Source: Luteolibacter sp. Y139 (GTDB taxonomy: Bacteria; Verrucomicrobiota; Verrucomicrobiia; Verrucomicrobiales; Akkermansiaceae). Taken from it: a stretch of DNA of 64,000 nt. The notes beneath the pieces are model-generated. The model saw only the letters and a program-made list of their open reading frames with translations, ran no database searches and was not told the origin of the DNA. Position 1 is the first letter of the stretch. The number at the start of each line of letters is the position of its first letter. Below are positions 17,938 through 25,907 of the stretch, one piece after another. The stretch is from positions 579,656-643,655 of the forward strand of contig NZ_JBBUKT010000004.1 of NCBI RefSeq assembly GCF_038066715.1, written 5' to 3'. A program made the position numbers and the translations under genes.

Positions 17938-18522
17938 ATGAAAGCCCTCGTATCCTCGATCCTGCTGATTGTTTCCGCTTCGCTCGCCATCGCTGAACCG
18001 CTCACTCCGGAGGGCAAGCTGGATCTCTTCGAGATCAAGGGGCCGAAGGAATGCTGGTCGATCCAGGACGGGGTGATCACCGGGAAGAATGTGCCGGAGA
18101 AGAAGGGCTCGATCCTGTGGACGAAGGCGAAGTACAAGGACTTCACGCTGGAGGGCGAGTTCCGCTACACCAATCCGATTGATTCGGGGGTCTTCATCCG
18201 GCATGAGAATGACCAGATCCAATTCGGCATTTCCGGGTCGCTGAAGCGGGACATGACGTGCTCGCCGTATATCGCGAAGACGGGCAAGTATCCAGTGGAG
18301 GCGAACGTGAAGGACATCTTCAAGGATGGGGAGTGGAACAAGTTCGTGATCACGGCGAAGGGGCCGCACTACGTGGTGACGCTGAATGGGAAGCAGGTGC
18401 TGGATTACACTTCCGAGACGGCGCTTGAGGAGGGGCCGATCGGCTTCCAGGTGCATCCCGGGGTGGTGATGACGGTGGAATTCCGGAAGCTGGAGGTGAA
18501 GACCGAGGCGGCGGGGAAGTGA
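17938..18522 (+). CDS. DUF1080 (3-keto-disaccharide hydrolase-like) protein, exported
   Basis: 194 residues. Residues 1-19 are a signal peptide ending AIAEP. The mature part has the concanavalin-like features of DUF1080: CWSIQDGVITGKN, then SILWTKAKYKDFTLEGEFRY, a DSGVFIRHEND strand, DGEWNKFVITAKG, and GPIGFQVHPG near the end. Members of this family are abundant in Verrucomicrobia and Planctomycetes. Some cleave 3-keto-glycosides. Whether this copy is catalytic cannot be judged by eye. It lies in the periplasm or outside and is followed by a terminator-like hairpin. Confidence 0.9.
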   Translation: MKALVSSILLIVSASLAIAEPLTPEGKLDLFEIKGPKECWSIQDGVITGKNVPEKKGSILWTKAKYKDFTLEGEFRYTNPIDSGVFIRHENDQIQFGISGSLKRDMTCSPYIAKTGKYPVEANVKDIFKDGEWNKFVITAKGPHYVVTLNGKQVLDYTSETALEEGPIGFQVHPGVVMTVEFRKLEVKTEAAGK

Positions 18523-18540
18523 GGTGATCCGAGGATGGGG

Positions 18541-18564
18541 AGGCGCGTGAGGAGCGCGCCTTTC
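18541..18564 (+). terminator. Likely terminator of the DUF1080 gene
   Basis: Stem GGCGCG/CGCGCC with an 7-base loop, followed by only three T residues, 19 bases beyond the stop codon. The short T-run makes it weak. Confidence 0.5.
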
Positions 18565-18644
18565 ATCGACATCGATGTGTTGATCGGGCTTTCGGTGTCC
18601 GAAAAGAATATCGTGTCCGTTAGAAGCGGTGGGTAAGGTCGGGC

Positions 18645-20048
18645 ATGCCTTTGCCGACGCCTCATGCTGCATTTCCGGGGGCGGTGTGGCCGGCGATTCC
18701 GCCGACGCCGGCGGCGGCGTTGCTGGCGGTGCTGGGGCAGTTGGCGGAGAGCCAGTGCATGGAGGCGGATGAGCTGGCGATGGCGCGGCGGCCGCAGCTG
18801 GAGGCGCTGATGGCTCATGCGGCGGGGCAGTTGCCGTTTTGGAGGAAGCGCTTGGAGGCGGCGGGATTTGAGGTGGAGGCGGGCAAGAATGCGGGGCTGA
18901 GCCTGGCGGAGTGGAATGCGCGGTGGGCATCGCTGCCGGTGCTGACGCGTGCGGAGGTGCAATCGCTGGAGGCGCAGCTGCGGGTGGCGAAGCTGCCGGA
19001 CGGGCATGGGGTGGTGGGCGAGAGCGTGACCTCGGGCTCATCGGGGCGGCCGGTGCGGATCGCGCGGAGCACGCTGGATTACTTCTATTGGCAGGCGTTC
19101 CAACTGCGCGAGCATGTGTGGCGCGGGCGCGATGTGGCGGGGACGTTCCTGACGATCTCGCGGGATGAGAGCCGGAAGGTGATCGATGAGAGTGTCCACC
19201 TGCGGAGCATGGCGGACTGGGGGCCGCCGGCGTCGGTGGTGTGGGCGACGGGGAAGAGCTTTCTGTTAGACTATCGGGCGCCGGTGCGGCGGCTGGTGGA
19301 GACGATCTGTGAGGTGCGGCCGGACTACCTGTGCACGTTTCCCTCGCTGCTGTTAGAGATCCTGCGGCATGCGCGTGGGGAAGGGATCGAGCTGCCGCCG
19401 CTGAAGGAGGCGATCGGTGTGGGTGAGGCGAGTCCGCCGGAGCTGGCGGGGCTGTGCCGGGAGGTGTGGGGTGCGCCGCTGTGCAGCACCTACACGGCGG
19501 CGGAGACGGGGGCGATGGCGTATCAGTGCCGGGAGGGTGGCCGGTGGCACGTGCAGGCGGAGAAGTCATTCATCGAGGTGATCGATGCGGAGGGACGGGC
19601 GTGTGGGCCGGGGCAGACGGGGCGGGTGATCGTGACGCCGCTGCACAATTTCGCGATGCCGCTGCTGCGGTATGAGATCGGCGATCTGGCGACGGTGGGT
19701 GAGGGGCCGTGCGTGTGTGGTCGGACGCTGCCGGTGCTGGAGGCGATTCCCGGGAGGGCGCGTGACTTGCTGATGCTGCCGTCAGGGGAATTGCGGCCGC
19801 CTTATTATGGGCACAACGCGGTGATGCAGGTGCGGTCGATCCGGCAGCATCAGGTGATCCAGACGGCGCGGGATCGGGTGTGTCTCCGGCTGGTGGTGGT
19901 GCAGCCCCTGACCGGTGAGGAGGAGGCGCATGTGCTGAAGAGCGCGGGGGATGCGCTGGGGGCGGGGTTTGTGGTGGAGATTGAGTATGTGGAGGAGATT
20001 GTGCGCGGGGCCGGGGGGAAGTTTGCGGAGTTTGAGAGGCGTTGTTAG
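18645..20048 (+). CDS. PaaK/CapK-like adenylate-forming enzyme
   Basis: 467 residues. The phosphate-binding loop of the ANL superfamily is visible as VTSGSSGRPVRI (about residues 128-139). Downstream are CTFPSLLLEILRH, the EAIGVGEASPPE segment, the YTAAETGAMAYQC motif (the Y-x-x-x-E-x-G of the family), and LLRYEIGDLATVG with the arginine-aspartate pair typical before the C-terminal domain. A CVCGRTLP turn follows. Overall this matches the phenylacetate-CoA ligase/CapK group, which activates carboxylic acids with ATP. The substrate is unknown and no thioesterase, carrier protein or paa gene is adjacent. Its TAG stop is inside a TTGTTAG motif. The ATG at 18645 is a fair start, although the first 25 residues are Pro/Ala-rich. 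Confidence 0.8.
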   Translation: MPLPTPHAAFPGAVWPAIPPTPAAALLAVLGQLAESQCMEADELAMARRPQLEALMAHAAGQLPFWRKRLEAAGFEVEAGKNAGLSLAEWNARWASLPVLTRAEVQSLEAQLRVAKLPDGHGVVGESVTSGSSGRPVRIARSTLDYFYWQAFQLREHVWRGRDVAGTFLTISRDESRKVIDESVHLRSMADWGPPASVVWATGKSFLLDYRAPVRRLVETICEVRPDYLCTFPSLLLEILRHARGEGIELPPLKEAIGVGEASPPELAGLCREVWGAPLCSTYTAAETGAMAYQCREGGRWHVQAEKSFIEVIDAEGRACGPGQTGRVIVTPLHNFAMPLLRYEIGDLATVGEGPCVCGRTLPVLEAIPGRARDLLMLPSGELRPPYYGHNAVMQVRSIRQHQVIQTARDRVCLRLVVVQPLTGEEEAHVLKSAGDALGAGFVVEIEYVEEIVRGAGGKFAEFERRC

Positions 20049-20072
20049 AGGGGCTGGTGTTGATGGGGGCGG

Positions 20073-20131
20073 GGTCTCACGATGCGGCTTGTTGCCGCTA
20101 GTTGGCGACGGTCATAGACGCGCCGCTACAT
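20073..20131. repeat. Family D intergenic repeat
   Basis: Same element as 2431-2490, starting GTCTCACGATGCGGCTTG and ending CGCCGCTACAT, with only a few differences in the middle. Confidence 0.8.
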
Positions 20132-20203
20132 GGGAAGACGGGCGGGATGAATCCCGCGCTCCCAGTGGTGGGCTGGGCAGAGGGTGTGGGTTTGGGGGGA
20201 ATG

Positions 20204-20290
20204 CACAGTGGTGCTGCCCCGCAGCAGGGCTGCTGGCTTTGAGCGGCAGCAGGGCTGCACGCAGTCCGGGTCTCCGACGACTTGGGCGGA
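20204..20290. repeat. Family E intergenic repeat, copy 1
   Basis: An 87-base element containing the near-palindrome GCAGCAGGGCTGCTG, a second GGCAGCAGGGCTGC, and CGCAGTCCGGGTCT. It recurs with a few differences at 49271-49356. Confidence 0.75.
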
Positions 20291-20321
20291 GTTTGAGAGG
20301 AATCCGCCTCGTCTGCGGCCT

Positions 20322-20843
20322 TCAGGCTGTCCGGCGGCGCCAGGCGAAGGCGAGGGCGGCGGCGCCTAGGGCGAGGCCGGTGGAGGTGGCCGGTTCGGGG
20401 ACGACAGTGAAGGTGAAGTTGGTCGCGGCGGGGAGGGCGACGGTGCCGGCGAAGCCGGAGCCCCCGACCTTGAACGACTCGAAATGCAGGCCCTTGATAT
20501 CCTGTGGTGAGCCGAAGGCGGTGAAGGTATTGCCGGTCAGAGCAGCGAGCGTGATGTTTTGGAAGGGAGCAACGGTGCCGCTTGAGAAGACGGTCACGAG
20601 CTGATTGCTGGTGAGGATCGCGCTAATGGTGAAGGCCGCGCCTTCGCCGGTATTGACCGAGCCTTGATCGATGGAAACGAGTTGCTGGACGCTGGTGAGC
20701 GGCGTGGCAAACAGGAGGTCGAAGCTGCTGCTGGCTGCCTGCGGGCCCGCCGAGATGACGGTGGTGGCTGCCTGGCTGACCTCGGGCTTGTTGGCGGTGA
20801 GGAGGAGGCCGAGGGTTGCTGCCGCGCGGAATTTCGATTTCAT
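20322..20843 (-). CDS. PEP-CTERM sorting-signal protein
   Basis: About 173 residues from the ATG at 20843; a start 7 codons upstream is possible but gives a poorer signal peptide. An N-terminal signal (KSKFRAAATLGLLLTA) precedes a Thr/Ser-rich beta-type domain. The C-terminus has the full PEP-CTERM signal: VPEPATST, a membrane helix (GLALGAAALAFA) and WRRR. Such proteins are exported and processed by exosortase, often in strains that make extracellular polysaccharide. No exosortase is in this window. It is an isolated minus-strand gene. Confidence 0.9.
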   Translation of the reverse strand: MKSKFRAAATLGLLLTANKPEVSQAATTVISAGPQAASSSFDLLFATPLTSVQQLVSIDQGSVNTGEGAAFTISAILTSNQLVTVFSSGTVAPFQNITLAALTGNTFTAFGSPQDIKGLHFESFKVGGSGFAGTVALPAATNFTFTVVPEPATSTGLALGAAALAFAWRRRTA

Positions 20844-20925
20844 GGGGTGTGGGCGTTCGGGCACCGATGTTTCCGGTGCTTCCGCAACGGAGGAAGCCGG
20901 ACGTTAGATAGCGGTCTGGCGGCGG

Positions 20926-22359
20926 TCAGACAAGCGGATTCGGGTCGCGGTGAGAGGCCGGGTGTTGGAAATGGAGGATGAAGGTGAGGATGGATCGCTG
21001 TGGATCGAAGGCGGGCTCGAGGGTGCCGCCGAGGAGGGTGGCGGCTTGCATTGCCAAGGTGAGGCCGAGGCCGAGGCGGCGTCCATCGGTGCGCGAGCGA
21101 TCGCTCTTCCAGTAGCGGTCGAAGAGATGCGGGAGGTCGGCGGGGGAGAGGCCTGAGACGGCGTTGCAGACCTTCAGTGTGCCGCGTTCCAAGGCGATGG
21201 TGCAGGTGCTGCCGGGGACGGCGTGATGGGTGACATTCCCGATCAAGTTCGAGAGGATGAGTTCCATCAGCACGGGGTCGCTTTCCTGTGTGACCGGTTC
21301 GCGGGCGTGGACGTCGAAGGTGATGTCGTGGGCTGCGGCGGAGGTGGCGTGGCGCTCGAGGGTGCGGGTGAGCAGGGCATTCATGTCCACGGCTTCGCGG
21401 AGTGGAATGCGGTACGGTTGCTCGGCGCGGGCGAGATCGAGAAGGTGGATGGAGAGGGACTCCATGCGGAGGGCGATCGACTGGACTTCGCTCCAACAGT
21501 CGGAGTTTTCGTGCGCGCTGGCGGGCGGTGCGAGGAGATTGACTTCGGCGAGGGCGCGGAGCTCGGCGAGCGGGGTGCGGAGCTCGTGCGAGACGTCGGC
21601 GGTGAAGCGCTTCTCGCGTTCGAAGGTGCGCTCGAGGCGGGCGAGCAATTCATTCAGGCGATCAACGACCGGGACCAATTCGGAGGGCGTGCGACCGGGG
21701 TCGAGGCGAGTGGAGAGCGAGCGGCCGTCGATTTTCGAAATGTCGCCGACGAGCTTTCCAACGGGAGCGAGGCCGCGGCGGACGCCCCAGAGGAGGAGGA
21801 GGACAAGCGCACCGAGGGTGAGTGCGCCGGTGGCGGCGAGGGCATTCCGGATTTCGCGGAGGGTGTGTTCGAGCGGTTGGATGTCGCGGCCTACCGAGAG
21901 AGTAACGGGGATGAGGGTGTCGGGCTTTTCACGTCCCTTGTGATCGCCGCCGTCGACGCGGGCGATCAGGGAGACGCAGCGCATGCGCCGGTGATCGGGC
22001 AGGGTGACTTCTGAGAATGCGGGGGTGGAAGAGGTGGGGGCAGGGGCTTCCAGCTTGAAGTCTTCGAGAGATGGCGAGCGCTGGATTTCGCGGCCATCGG
22101 GGTAGTGGAGCAGGTAAACCGATGCGCCGCCGCGATGGCTGAACTCGGGCATGCCCTCGGCTTCGGTTTCCATGCGGATCTTGCCATTCTCGTTTTCGAT
22201 GAGGACCTGGAGTGAATGGGCGGTGACCAGCAGGCCGGAGTCGAACTCGGTGACGAGGGACTTTCGCAAGCGCCACTGGAAGCCCATGCCGGCCATGCCG
22301 AGGAGGAGTGTGCCTCCTAACAGAAGTCGAATCGTGAGGGCGGATCGCAGGGATCTCAT
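20926..22359 (-). CDS. Two-component sensor histidine kinase
   Basis: 477 residues. A first membrane span (about 9-28), a periplasmic sensor region of about 145 residues and a second span (about 175-195, ending LLLLWGVRRGL) are followed by a HAMP region. The phospho-acceptor box reads FTADVSHELRTPLAEL, with His at about 258. The ATP-binding domain has an N-box (LILSNLIGNVTHHA) and a glycine-rich G2-type box (RRLGLGLTLAMQ). The G1 box is weak (CNAVSGLSPADLPHLF). The layout is that of QseC/PmrB-type kinases. Its start overlaps the stop of the response regulator by 4 bases, so the two are co-translated. Confidence 0.93.
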   Translation of the reverse strand: MRSLRSALTIRLLLGGTLLLGMAGMGFQWRLRKSLVTEFDSGLLVTAHSLQVLIENENGKIRMETEAEGMPEFSHRGGASVYLLHYPDGREIQRSPSLEDFKLEAPAPTSSTPAFSEVTLPDHRRMRCVSLIARVDGGDHKGREKPDTLIPVTLSVGRDIQPLEHTLREIRNALAATGALTLGALVLLLLWGVRRGLAPVGKLVGDISKIDGRSLSTRLDPGRTPSELVPVVDRLNELLARLERTFEREKRFTADVSHELRTPLAELRALAEVNLLAPPASAHENSDCWSEVQSIALRMESLSIHLLDLARAEQPYRIPLREAVDMNALLTRTLERHATSAAAHDITFDVHAREPVTQESDPVLMELILSNLIGNVTHHAVPGSTCTIALERGTLKVCNAVSGLSPADLPHLFDRYWKSDRSRTDGRRLGLGLTLAMQAATLLGGTLEPAFDPQRSILTFILHFQHPASHRDPNPLV

Positions 22360-23012
22360 GGTGAGAGGACGTAGCCGAGACCGCGGCGGGTTTGGATGAG
22401 GTCGCGGCCGATTTTCCGGCGGAGGCCGTAGACTGCGGCGTCCACGACATTGCTCATGGGCTCGACGAGTTCATCGTAGATGCATTCCTCGATCTCGGAG
22501 CGGGGGACGACTTTTCCGACGCGGCGGGCGAGGCATTCCAGGAGACGCCACTCGCGAGCTGTTAGATCGAGCGGGGTGCCGGACCGCGTGACGATGCGGG
22601 CGCCGAGGTCGAGTTCGAGCGGGCCGATGGAGAGGAGAGGCTGCTTGATGCCGTGGGCGCGGCGACCGAGTGCGGTGACGCGGAGGAGCAATTCATCGAG
22701 CGCGAATGGCTTCACGAGATAATCGTCCGCGCCCGCGCGGAAGCCGGCGATCTTATCGTCCAAGGTGTCGCGTGCGGTGAGGAGCAGGACGTGGACGGGG
22801 TTTTGTTGTTCGCGCAATTCGGCCAACATCGCGAGGCCGTCGATCTCGGGCATCATGATGTCCAAGATGATCACGTCGTAAGCATGGAGCGCGACGGCAG
22901 CGAGGCCTTCCATGCCATTGGCCGCGAGGTCGACGGCGTGGCCCGCATGCTGGAGCGCCCGGCGCAGGGAATTGCGCAGGCTCTTGGAATCTTCCGCGAC
23001 CAGGATTCGCAT
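22356..23012 (-). CDS. OmpR-family response regulator
   Basis: 218 residues. The receiver domain (1-115) has the acidic pocket in VAEDSKSL, the phospho-acceptor Asp in IILDIMMPEIDG (about residue 51), Thr in LLLTARD and Lys in DYLVKPFAL. The C-terminal winged helix (about 125-218) ends with the standard VDAAVYGLRRKIG and IQTRRGLGYVLS. It is upstream of, and overlaps by 4 bases, its cognate kinase. The PepSY-like gene lies 97 bases upstream on the same strand. That arrangement resembles QseBC/PmrAB-type systems that control small periplasmic PepSY proteins. Confidence 0.95.
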   Translation of the reverse strand: MRILVAEDSKSLRNSLRRALQHAGHAVDLAANGMEGLAAVALHAYDVIILDIMMPEIDGLAMLAELREQQNPVHVLLLTARDTLDDKIAGFRAGADDYLVKPFALDELLLRVTALGRRAHGIKQPLLSIGPLELDLGARIVTRSGTPLDLTAREWRLLECLARRVGKVVPRSEIEECIYDELVEPMSNVVDAAVYGLRRKIGRDLIQTRRGLGYVLSP

Positions 23013-23108
23013 GGGCTGGTGAGTGGTCTCGTCTCGTCAATACAGTGGCCGCCATGTGCCCGGCAATGCGGGACATGGCGGCAGGGTCAACGAAGCGGCA
23101 GTGATGGA

Positions 23109-23462
23109 TCAGTCCTCTTGGCCGCCCTGGGCATCATCGTCGTCCTCCTCCTCATCGTCATCGTCTTCTTCCTTGTCGCCCTTCTTATCGAGCTTGCGGG
23201 AGAGTTCCTTGCCGCTGGCGTCGAACTTGACCTCGAGCTTGCCTTCGGCGGTGGCGAATTCCGCTTCGTAAGTGGCGGGGGCTTCTGCCTTGGCGTCGGT
23301 CTTCTCGAGTTCGACTTCCGCTTGTCCGGCCACGGCGCGCACGGCTGCGGCGACCGGAGCGGGGAGGTCGTTCAGGGTGAGCTTGCTTTCTTCCTCGTGT
23401 TCCTTCGCGAAGGCCATGGCGGGCAGCAGCGCGGCGATCGCCAGCATTGGATAATGTTTCAT
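23109..23462 (-). CDS. Periplasmic PepSY-like protein with acidic tail
   Basis: 117 residues. Residues 1-19 are a signal peptide (MKHYPMLAIAALLPAMAFA). Residues about 27-90 look like one PepSY-like unit: LNDLPAPVAAAVRAVAGQAE, then a strand EAPATYEAEFATAEGKLEV and the closing FDASGKELSRK. The last 25 residues are almost entirely Asp/Glu, which suggests cation binding. It is the first gene on the strand leading into the response regulator and kinase, and may be both a target of and an input to that system. That link is an inference from position. Confidence 0.8.
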   Translation of the reverse strand: MKHYPMLAIAALLPAMAFAKEHEEESKLTLNDLPAPVAAAVRAVAGQAEVELEKTDAKAEAPATYEAEFATAEGKLEVKFDASGKELSRKLDKKGDKEEDDDDEEEDDDDAQGGQED

Positions 23463-23499
23463 GAGTTGCTTGCTTGGTGATTTGATTCAGGTCTGGTGA

Positions 23500-23514
23500 C
23501 TGCCACCGTGGCAG
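23500..23514. promoter_or_regulatory. Short dyad upstream of the PepSY-like gene
   Basis: CTGCCACcGTGGCAG is a 7-bp inverted repeat with a single central base, 38 to 52 bases upstream of the PepSY start. TGTGGCAG recurs about 15 bases further on. It could be an operator for the neighbouring response regulator. Confidence 0.35.
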
Positions 23515-23607
23515 CCAACGTGTCGAATGTGGCAGAGGCAAGATGACGGGATGCTGACGGCGCGGAGAAAAGTGTTTCTGTTAGATTTGATGGGGGCCGA
23601 TCATGCC

Positions 23608-24768
23608 TTAGCGGGCCGGGGTGGCTGCTGCTGCCGCTGCGCGGTCGAGCATGTTGCGGAGGTCCTTGTCGGCTTCGTGGAAGGCGGCGTTGAGGGTTTT
23701 GTCGCCTTGGACGTAGGGCTCCTGGAGATAGGCTTGGGTGAGCTCGTAGCGTTTGGCGATGACCTGGAGGTCGTCGGGCGTGGGATTCTTGCGGTCGATG
23801 ATGCCGTCCTGGTTGAGGTCTTCGACGAGGTCGTGCTTTTGATCGGGCGTGATGGATGGGTCTAACAGAGCGGTGTGATACAGCTCGAGGGCCTGGGGAT
23901 TTGCGCCGACGTAGGAGAGGGCGAGGCGGGCGAGGGGTTCCTTGGCACCGGGCTCGGTGAGGCGCGGGTCCTGATAGGTGCGGGCGGCGAGGGCGAGGCT
24001 CTTTTCGCCCATGGCCTGGCGGAGATAGTTGACGGCGTTGCGATCCACCTTGCCATCGGGCTGGATCATCTGCTGCTGGGCCTTCGCGACGAAGGAGGTG
24101 TCGCCGAGCTTGCGCATGATTTCGAAGAGGAGATTGCGGTCGGCGGTGTTTCCCTTCGAGAGGATGGCGGTGGCGGCGGCAACGGTGGCGTCATTGTAGG
24201 TGCCGGGAGCGATCTGCTCCAGCAGCGCGGAGAGGCAGGCGACTTCGAGGCCGGAGCGGGCGAGGGTGAGATTTTCCGCGAGGATGGCCTCGGCATCCTT
24301 GCCGCCGGAATGGGCGACGATGTCGAACAGGGCGATCCGGAGGGATGGCGGGACGAGGGCCTTGAGGATGGCATCCACGTCGCGCAGGCGTTGTCCGCCG
24401 GCGGGAGCGTAGGCTACGTCTTCGCCGGAGAGGAGGAACTTGTGGATGGGAGGCAGGGCCTTCGGGCCCAGGCGATCGAGCTGCTCCAGCAGCATCAGGA
24501 TCGGACGCATGGAGCGCGAGGCGCCCTCGGTGGCGGAGAGGCGGGCGAGCTGGTCCAGCAGGGCCTGCGCGCTCTCGTCGGGTGGGGTGGCGGGGCGGAA
24601 GGACTTGGTGGGCTCGCTGGATACGGTGCTTCGGGTGGAGGGAGCGGAGGTGATTTTCGGTGCGGCATCCGGCGCAGCGGCATCCTTGCTGATGCTGGCG
24701 CGTCCGGCGAGGAAGGCGATCGCGGCGAGAAGGACGGCTGCGAGGGAAAGGGAAAGTGACCGGTTCAT
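23608..24768 (-). CDS. Membrane-anchored helical-repeat protein
   Basis: 386 residues. An N-terminal anchor or signal (MNRSLSLSLAAVLLAAIAFL) is followed by a Ser/Pro/Thr-rich linker to about residue 65. The rest is alpha-helical with loosely repeated segments (for example ALPPIHKFLLSG, LRIALFDIVAH, ARSGLEVACLSALLEQI), suggestive of HEAT/TPR-like folds. Near the C-terminus, DLNQDGIIDRKN looks like an EF-hand-type calcium loop. Architecture and anchor recall the proteins at 35671 and 55227-60939, but sequence similarity is low. It stands alone. Function is unknown. Confidence 0.75.
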   Translation of the reverse strand: MNRSLSLSLAAVLLAAIAFLAGRASISKDAAAPDAAPKITSAPSTRSTVSSEPTKSFRPATPPDESAQALLDQLARLSATEGASRSMRPILMLLEQLDRLGPKALPPIHKFLLSGEDVAYAPAGGQRLRDVDAILKALVPPSLRIALFDIVAHSGGKDAEAILAENLTLARSGLEVACLSALLEQIAPGTYNDATVAAATAILSKGNTADRNLLFEIMRKLGDTSFVAKAQQQMIQPDGKVDRNAVNYLRQAMGEKSLALAARTYQDPRLTEPGAKEPLARLALSYVGANPQALELYHTALLDPSITPDQKHDLVEDLNQDGIIDRKNPTPDDLQVIAKRYELTQAYLQEPYVQGDKTLNAAFHEADKDLRNMLDRAAAAAATPAR

Positions 24769-24899
24769 CGGATCATGCTTACAGATCGAAGATGACCCTA
24801 GCGTGACGCTTTGCCATTTTCATTCGCGCTGGCAGCCTGACACGGATCCCACTTGGGCGCGGGCGATTCCGCGATAAGGTGAAGGCGCGTCTGAATGCC

Positions 24900-25217
24900 A
24901 TGAAGCTGAGTGATCTTGAAAGGATCCACGATTCTCCCGAGAGCTGGGTTCTCGGTGTGATCTATTTTTCGCGCCGCGATCCGCGGCTTGTGGTCCGAAA
25001 AAGAATCGGGTCGCTGGGCTGGACATTGAACTTCGCGCGGCCGCTGGCGATCCCGTTCCTATTGGGGACGCTGGGGTTCATCTGGGTGTCTCTTGCGACG
25101 CTTGCTGAATTGGATGTCTCCAAGTCGGTGAAATGGGTGGTCACTTCAGTGGTTCTGTTCGTGACGCTGGCGATCTGGGCGTGGGTGGCGAGGTCGGGGC
25201 GCCCTGTTGATCCGTGA
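24900..25217 (+). CDS. Small membrane protein, DUF5808-like
   Basis: About 105 residues from the ATG at 24900; an earlier start at 24879 adds seven residues. The N-terminal half (WVLGVIYFSRRDPRLVVRKR, then LGWTLNFARP) resembles the DUF5808 motif found in small membrane proteins, in which a Y-F-x-x-x-D-P-R block precedes G-W-T-L-N-F. Two membrane spans follow (about residues 48-68 and 78-97). It is divergent to the 23608 gene. Function is unknown. Confidence 0.7.
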   Translation: MKLSDLERIHDSPESWVLGVIYFSRRDPRLVVRKRIGSLGWTLNFARPLAIPFLLGTLGFIWVSLATLAELDVSKSVKWVVTSVVLFVTLAIWAWVARSGRPVDP

Positions 25218-25387
25218 TCGAGGTCGTGCTGGAGACGCCAGGGATCCCAAGGGGTGGCGTGATGCTCGAGTGTTTCGCGGGGCACGCCATCGGAGGGTGG
25301 TGGTTTTACTTTCCGTGGTCTCAAAGGATGCGGTGTCATTGAAGATACCGCATGATGAAGCTGCCGGCCGGAACTCCCGCGGGGTTG

Positions 25388-25424
25388 GGGCACCTTTCCT
25401 TCCTGGCGGGACGGAAAGGTGCCC
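25388..25424. terminator. Strong 12-bp inverted repeat, possible terminator
   Basis: GGGCACCTTTCC (25388-25399) and GGAAAGGTGCCC (25413-25424) form a perfect stem with a 13-base loop, followed by TTATCT. It lies 170 bases beyond the DUF5808-like gene. The T-run is poor, so termination is plausible but not certain. Confidence 0.5.
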
Positions 25425-25619
25425 TTATCTCCCCTGCAGGGAAGTGCTCATGACAGGTGAACGCTATCACGCCGAGAATGAGAGGACAGTGAGAGGGACG
25501 ATGGAAGATGAATGATGTGTGGCGGGGTGATCGTGCGTTTTGAGCCGCTGGGTTTCTACCTGTTGATGGAAAGGATGGGTCTCGATCTGATTGACCGCGG
25601 GTTTCACGTCGTTGTGAAC

Positions 25620-25715
25620 CTTCGATTGGCTGTAGGCTCGCATCGGCTTGTGGTGGTGCTCGGACTGGAGGTCGGCGAAGTCGATGATGCCGTCGCGTGC
25701 TGCGACGTTGGAGAG
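25620..25715 (-). pseudogene. Duplicated fragment of a short-chain dehydrogenase gene
   Basis: These 96 bases match 33576-33671, inside the SDR gene, at all but four positions. On the minus strand they encode the same VAARDGIIDFADLQSEHHH and MRAYSQSK stretch. The neighbouring bases on both sides do not match. It is therefore an isolated internal fragment of the catalytic region, with no start, no stop and no cofactor-binding domain. Confidence 0.85.
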
Positions 25716-25907
25716 GGGCGTAGCTCTTCCTCTACATGGTGGTGGCCTGCGATCAGGTATCGTGCTTGGCGTTATCGCGGGGGCCGCCACCGTAGGGATT
25801 CTCTGCCTCGACACGGCGAATATCCGGTATAGGGTGCCATGTTTTCGTAGGCGGCCTTCCAACGTTTGCCCGCCTGATGAGGTCCCTTGCGGGATTTCCT
25901 TGGCCTG

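Larger units (their letters stand above)
25218..25886. other. 670-base non-coding patchwork
   Basis: No frame here has convincing coding character. It holds a strong inverted repeat (25388-25424) and a 96-base fragment of the SDR gene from 33 kb (25620-25715). The remainder shows no recognisable element. It may be a relic of rearrangement. Confidence 0.6.

Noticed and set aside
17401..19569. 722-codon open frame on the minus strand
   Set aside because: It is antisense to three well-supported plus-strand genes. Its product is low-complexity Pro/Ala/Ser and basic sequence with no domain.
20204..20290. Small RNA gene in repeat family E
   Set aside because: Two copies and strong stems are suggestive, but no promoter or terminator could be recognised, so it is listed as a repeat only.
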